A stretch of 64,000 nucleotides of DNA from Candidatus Binatia bacterium (GTDB lineage: Bacteria; Desulfobacterota; Binatia; UBA12015), in contig JAQWJE010000048.1 of the NCBI GenBank assembly GCA_029248525.1, positions 1-64,000 on the forward strand, given 5' to 3'. Shown one piece after another: positions 60,333-64,000 of the stretch. Under the pieces are notes generated by a model. That model saw only the letters and a list, made by a program, of their open reading frames with translations, had not been told where the DNA came from and made no database searches. The position numbers and the translations under genes are program-made. The stretch's first letter is position 1; every line of letters begins with the position of its first letter.

Positions 60333-61555
60333 GGCTTCACCCAGTCGGCCGCTACCGGCAACTGAGCAACCCCGGTGAAAGTCGATTCATCATGATCGAC
60401 CACTTGAAACACCAGCGCCCGATCCCACCAATCGTAGTTTTCCTCAAGATGTGTCGCGCCACGGTGCAAGGCGATCGATACCGAATAGCTGCCCGGCCCC
60501 AGCCGCAACTCAGTCGCGAACGAAACCTGCAAGGTCGTCGCCGCGCCCTCCGGTGACTCCAGTTGGAGATGGTGGGTATTGGTCCCGAAAATTTCATTGC
60601 CCAAACGGTCGCGAATCAGGAAGCCGACGCTTGGGATCGCGCAGTCTTCATCGCGCGAAAATTCCACGGAGAGCCGAACCGGGGTGCCGACCGGGAAGAC
60701 CTGCGACGGGGCCCCGTCCTTGTCCAGAAGTTCGACCTGCCGGATGCATGCGCCGCCCACCCCGGTGCGCGTCGAAACCTCACCGTCACCCATCTCATTC
60801 TGCTCGATTGGCGTGGCTGCCCCCTCCTTGGCGGCAATCCGGGCGTTATAGAAGTCATAAACCGTGGATGGTTTCCCCTCACAAACGACGGTACCCCGAT
60901 CCAGCAGAAGAACTCGGTCACAGAGGGCTTTCACAGCGCCCGGGTCGTGCGTCACGAAAAGCACCGTTGTCCCTGCGGCACGCATTTCGTGAATGCGCCC
61001 CATCGATCGGTGCTGGAAAAACATATCACCAACCGAGAGTGCCTCATCCACAATCAGCACATCAGGCCGAACGGCTGTGGCCGCGCTGAACGCCAAACGG
61101 ACCTGCATACCGGTCGAATACGTTCGCACGGGCTGATCCATATGATCGCCCAATTCCGAAAACTCCTGAATCCAGGGCAGAACATCCCTGATTTCAGGTT
61201 CGCTCATACCCAGAAGTTGGCAGGAGAGGCGAGCATTCTGCCAACCCGTGAAATCGGGATGGACACCGATCCCCAGTTCCAGAAGGGCTGCAACCTTGCC
61301 TGTAACCGAGAAACTTCCTTCCGTGGGGGATGTCGTCCCGGTGAGCAAACGTAACAGGGTGCTTTTTCCCGCGCCGTTCATCCCGATAATACCCAAAGCC
61401 TCTCCAGCCTCCACGTTGAAGCTGATATCCCGGAGGGCCCAATCGAGCGTGTGCAGGTCGCGGCGAGAGCCCGGCAGCAGTTCCCAGAGGCGGTGTCGCG
61501 AGCGCTGATAGCGGCGGTAGGCCTTACCCAGACCGGTGGCGATAATGCGACTCAT
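60329..61555 (-). CDS. Polysaccharide ABC exporter ATPase with glycan-binding C-terminal domain (Wzt)
   Basis: A 408-residue protein. The ATPase part has Walker A GMNGAGKSTLLRLLTG (about 58-73), signature YSTGMQVRLAFSAA and Walker B DVLIVDEALSVGDMFF. From about residue 265 a beta-sandwich domain follows (ACIRQVELLDKDGAPSQVF, PVRLSVEFSRDEDC, PGSYSVSIALHRGATHLEEN), as in Wzt proteins that read the capped end of an O-antigen before export. Overlaps both neighbours. Confidence 0.9.
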   Translation of the reverse strand: MSRIIATGLGKAYRRYQRSRHRLWELLPGSRRDLHTLDWALRDISFNVEAGEALGIIGMNGAGKSTLLRLLTGTTSPTEGSFSVTGKVAALLELGIGVHPDFTGWQNARLSCQLLGMSEPEIRDVLPWIQEFSELGDHMDQPVRTYSTGMQVRLAFSAATAVRPDVLIVDEALSVGDMFFQHRSMGRIHEMRAAGTTVLFVTHDPGAVKALCDRVLLLDRGTVVCEGKPSTVYDFYNARIAAKEGAATPIEQNEMGDGEVSTRTGVGGACIRQVELLDKDGAPSQVFPVGTPVRLSVEFSRDEDCAIPSVGFLIRDRLGNEIFGTNTHHLQLESPEGAATTLQVSFATELRLGPGSYSVSIALHRGATHLEENYDWWDRALVFQVVDHDESTFTGVAQLPVAADWVKP

Positions 61556-62337
61556 CAGAGGAAGTCCGGCATCTCTGCGGCAAAGCGGCGATGCGTGGCG
61601 CGTGCCAGAAGTGATAGAACCCCGATCGCAATGACGATGGGTAACAAGCTACCGAGGCCCGGAGCTTCGGCACCCAGAACGATCGCCTGGTAGCCCTCGA
61701 CGACGCCCGTCATCGGATTGAGGGCCAGAGCCGATCTTGCCCAATCAGGTAAAACACTGCTGGGGTACACAACCGGCGTAAACCAGAACCAGTACTGAGT
61801 GAGAATACCGGTTGCGTGGCCAGCATCCCGGAAAAAGACGTTCAGAACGCCAAGCGTGATACCTAGCGCCAATGCAAGAAGTTGCTGGAGCAGGAGCAGC
61901 GGTATGAATCGAAGAAGATCCCAACCCGGGAAATGCCCTGTCACCAGAAGAATCACCGTCAGTACCCCAAAAGTAACGGCGAAACTCATCGCGGCGGAAA
62001 CAAAGACCATCGCGGGCAAGGCAAGCCGAGGGAAGGCCATCTTCTTGATCAGATTTCCTTCCTCCACGAAAATACTCGTGCAGCGCTGGAGGGTGTCGGC
62101 AAACAGGCCCCAGGGCAAGACTCCGGCGCAGAGAAAGATGCCGTAGGTCGAACCGCTCTCCATGCCGGGGAGGCGATGACCCATGATCTTGCCGAAAACA
62201 ATCGTATAGATCAGGATCAGAGCCAACGGATTCAGGACCATCCATAGGGCTCCAAGCAGAGACCCCATATAGCGCTGACGAAAGTCCTTCCCGGCGAGGC
62301 CAAGAATGAATCGTCTATAGTCCCAGATTCCTCGCAT
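61555..62337 (-). CDS. Polysaccharide ABC exporter permease (Wzm-type)
   Basis: A 260-residue ABC-2 permease with six helices. The amphipathic start is FILGLAGKDFRQRYMGSLLG (about 11-30), followed by ALWMVLNPLALILIYTIVFG and a late FWFTPVVYPSSVLPDWARSA. It is the first gene of the operon, paired with the Wzt-like ATPase downstream (stop and start overlap by one base). A promoter should lie in the 80-base gap to the tRNA, but I cannot name the boxes. Confidence 0.88.
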   Translation of the reverse strand: MRGIWDYRRFILGLAGKDFRQRYMGSLLGALWMVLNPLALILIYTIVFGKIMGHRLPGMESGSTYGIFLCAGVLPWGLFADTLQRCTSIFVEEGNLIKKMAFPRLALPAMVFVSAAMSFAVTFGVLTVILLVTGHFPGWDLLRFIPLLLLQQLLALALGITLGVLNVFFRDAGHATGILTQYWFWFTPVVYPSSVLPDWARSALALNPMTGVVEGYQAIVLGAEAPGLGSLLPIVIAIGVLSLLARATHRRFAAEMPDFL

Positions 62338-62417
62338 TTACCTGCTCAACCGTGCCAGATGTCCTGAGCAGTTGCGAGGAGGGGTCGCCGCAAAGGTACG
62401 TTTGCGGCGGAGTTTAG

Positions 62418-62491
62418 TGGTCGCACCCGGACTCGAACCGGGGACCCCCGCCATGTGAAGACGATGCTCTAACCAGCTGAGCTATGCGACC
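62418..62491 (-). tRNA. tRNA-Val(CAC)
   Basis: A 74-base cloverleaf on the minus strand. The acceptor stem is GGTCGCA/TGCGACC with discriminator A; D arm GCTC-AGCTGGTTA-GAGC; anticodon loop TTCACAT (anticodon CAC) on stem TCGTC/GGCGG; T arm CCCGG-TTCGAGT-CCGGG. The CCA end is not encoded. Confidence 0.93.
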
Positions 62492-62525
62492 ATTGCTTTG
62501 GGTAGCAATCGAAGCCGATACAGAA

Positions 62526-62554
62526 AAGGGGTGGTCCCGAAGGAACCACCCCTT
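62526..62554 (-). terminator. Terminator of the TPR-protein gene
   Basis: Stem AAGGGGTGG with CCACCCC and a tetraloop-like middle, followed by TTTTC on the minus strand. It is 32 bases after the stop of the TPR gene and upstream of the tRNA. Confidence 0.8.
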
Positions 62555-62585
62555 AATTCACAACACCATTTGGCGATCGTCTGAC

Positions 62586-64000
62586 TCAGGAAGGCTGAAC
62601 CGCCTCCACGACGACTTCATTCGCGGGCTCGATCACCGCCTCAACTTCGGGCTCGGGCTGTTCGATCGTGATCATTCCCGCCTCGAGGCCACCGATAAGA
62701 ACGGCTCGATCACCCTCGGGCAAATCGTACCAATCGGCCGGAATTCCATCGACCATCTCGACGACTTCTTCCTCTTTTTCTTCCTCGATCTCGACTGGAA
62801 TATGGCGCCCGACCTGACTCAACCATTGCTCGGCCGAAGCCTTGGTCTTGTCGAACTCCCTTGCTTCAAAGAAGGCATCACGAGCCTCTTCATACTGCTC
62901 CAGGTTGAAGAAGGTGATTCCCTGCAGAAGATGGGCCATGGCTTCGTTGCGCAGTTCGCCCTTCTTGACAGCGCTCGCCAATGCTTCCTGTGCATCGGCC
63001 CACTCGGCTTGATCAAGATATAATTGCGCAAGCCGAATATAGGCGTTTCCATCCTTGCCGCGGGCGGCGGACTCCTTGAGGGCAGGCAACGCCAGTTCGC
63101 GTTCGCGCGCCAACAACCAGGCTTGGGCCAACAAATCGTAGGCCTTGCGGTCCTTCTTGACGATGCCGGCCTTCATGCCCTTCTGCATCACGCGGCCTGC
63201 CTGGTAGGGGATCTCGCGTGTCATGTAGAGCTGAGCCAGGTTTCGATATTCGCTATCCTGGTTGAGCATCTTCTGGTGATAGGCCAGCTCGAGGACGGCC
63301 AGTGCCCGAGCTTCATTCCCGAGTTCGTTGCTCAGAGCAGCGAGCTGGATGAAGTAGTTTTTCTTGGGGAAGCGCGCGACCAGAATTTCGAGTACCCCGG
63401 CGGCCTTCTTGTACTGTTTGGTCTCGAAATAAAGAGATGAGGCCAACTGCAGCCAGGCTTCTTTGGGGGCCGCCGATCCATCAATCGCTTTCAGAATCCA
63501 GGGGATGGCCTTGCGGGCCTGACGCTTCTGGGTCAGCGCGATCGCATACATATAGTAGGCATCGGGGGATGGCGTCTCCACTTGGGCAAAGTATTTATCG
63601 AAGGTCGCCAGCGCCTTCGAGTACTGCTCCTGCATGACGTAGAGTTGAGCCACGTTCATATAGGTGGCGGTCTGGGTCGCCTCCGGTAATGCATTCGGCT
63701 CAAGCGCCTTCTCGAAAGCAACCAATGCCTTTTTGTAATTCGGCGGATCCTGAGAGGAGTAGATGAAGCCGTAAAACTGCCACATGGTGGCTGTTTCGAT
63801 GCCGTTGAGCTTCTTGCGGTCCTTCATTTCCTGAAGGATCGTCAGGGCCTCGCTCCACTGCTCGGCCGCGAGTGCTTCCTGAGCTCCCATAATTCGCTTG
63901 GCAGCCCATTTGCCCGGAGACTGGACCCGCCGCAATTGCGGCTTGGGCCGAGGCTTCTTGTCGTCATCCTGAGCCGCAACACCCGCCGCCATCGAAAAGA
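62586..64000 (-). CDS. Exported tetratricopeptide-repeat protein (5' end beyond the window)
   Basis: The frame runs off the right edge; 471 residues are present. The first visible residues (FSMAAGVAAQDDDKK) look like the end of a signal peptide, so the start should lie a few codons outside. Most of the protein is TPR helices: ALAAEQWSEALTILQEM, KKALVAFEKALEPNALP, TYMNVAQLYVMQEQYSKALA, AWLQLASSLYFETKQYKKAA, IRLAQLYLDQAEWADAQEAL. The C-terminus is acidic (EIEEEKEEEVVEMV). It probably acts as a periplasmic scaffold; similar proteins lie near Tol/Exb genes in Deltaproteobacteria-like genomes, but those are not in view. Confidence 0.8.
   Translation of the reverse strand, partial: FSMAAGVAAQDDDKKPRPKPQLRRVQSPGKWAAKRIMGAQEALAAEQWSEALTILQEMKDRKKLNGIETATMWQFYGFIYSSQDPPNYKKALVAFEKALEPNALPEATQTATYMNVAQLYVMQEQYSKALATFDKYFAQVETPSPDAYYMYAIALTQKRQARKAIPWILKAIDGSAAPKEAWLQLASSLYFETKQYKKAAGVLEILVARFPKKNYFIQLAALSNELGNEARALAVLELAYHQKMLNQDSEYRNLAQLYMTREIPYQAGRVMQKGMKAGIVKKDRKAYDLLAQAWLLARERELALPALKESAARGKDGNAYIRLAQLYLDQAEWADAQEALASAVKKGELRNEAMAHLLQGITFFNLEQYEEARDAFFEAREFDKTKASAEQWLSQVGRHIPVEIEEEKEEEVVEMVDGIPADWYDLPEGDRAVLIGGLEAGMITIEQPEPEVEAVIEPANEVVVEAVQPS

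Overview
The window is GC-rich DNA, densely packed with genes on both strands, from a Gram-negative bacterium. Clues to the lineage are secreted proteins with Pro/Ser- or Pro/Thr-rich linkers, two proteins with the myxobacterial-type CGNG cysteine-rich repeat, a DUF1800/DUF1501 gene pair, DUF1566 proteins, an F420-type LLM oxidoreductase, several acyl-CoA or short-chain dehydrogenases and ABC-type polysaccharide exporters. Together they suggest an uncultured member of the former Deltaproteobacteria (Myxococcota, Binatota or Desulfobacterota-like). This placement is inference; there is no rRNA gene to test it.

Layout. 0-9 kb: a small XRE regulator, a dispersed intergenic repeat family (blocks A and B plus an XRE-start block), a lipoprotein, an 805-residue protein with an internal duplication, two secreted proteins and a TlpA-like thioredoxin. 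9-17 kb: scattered enzymes (double hotdog thioesterase, cupin, membrane glycosyltransferase, SGNH hydrolase, serine hydrolase, GST, PF10118-type di-metal hydrolase). 17-25 kb: the most distinctive block. A Fur/Zur-type regulator is flanked by two small paralogous membrane-anchored His/Cys proteins. Around them lie three exported proteins sharing one domain (two of them His-rich), a TonB-dependent receptor with a His-rich loop, and a MerC-like membrane protein. The palindrome TGCAA-N5-TTGCA sits before both small genes. I read this as a zinc (or similar metal) limitation regulon with undescribed parts.

25-27 kb: a decayed stretch, then a lipoprotein with twelve exact 15-residue repeats but no normal start codon, and a two-domain SpoIIAA-like protein. 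28-42 kb: copper amine oxidase, MBL-fold hydrolase, serine hydrolase, the DUF1800/DUF1501 pair, a ChaA-type antiporter, a DUF502 protein, a large secreted protein with cytochrome-like and PHM-like copper motifs, a translationally coupled membrane/sulfite-oxidase-fold pair and a DUF1566 protein. 42-56 kb: class III alcohol dehydrogenase, lone biotinyl carrier, LLM oxidoreductase, DUF368 transporter, two acyl-CoA dehydrogenases, a glycosyltransferase with a Rossmann-like tail, a Cys-rich secreted protein, tRNA-Gly(CCC), a pectinacetylesterase-like lipoprotein, an SDR and exonuclease III. 56-64 kb: a cell-surface polysaccharide cluster (one GT on the + strand, then a five-gene overlapping minus-strand operon with two ABC exporters and a GT2), tRNA-Val(CAC) and a TPR protein cut by the window end.
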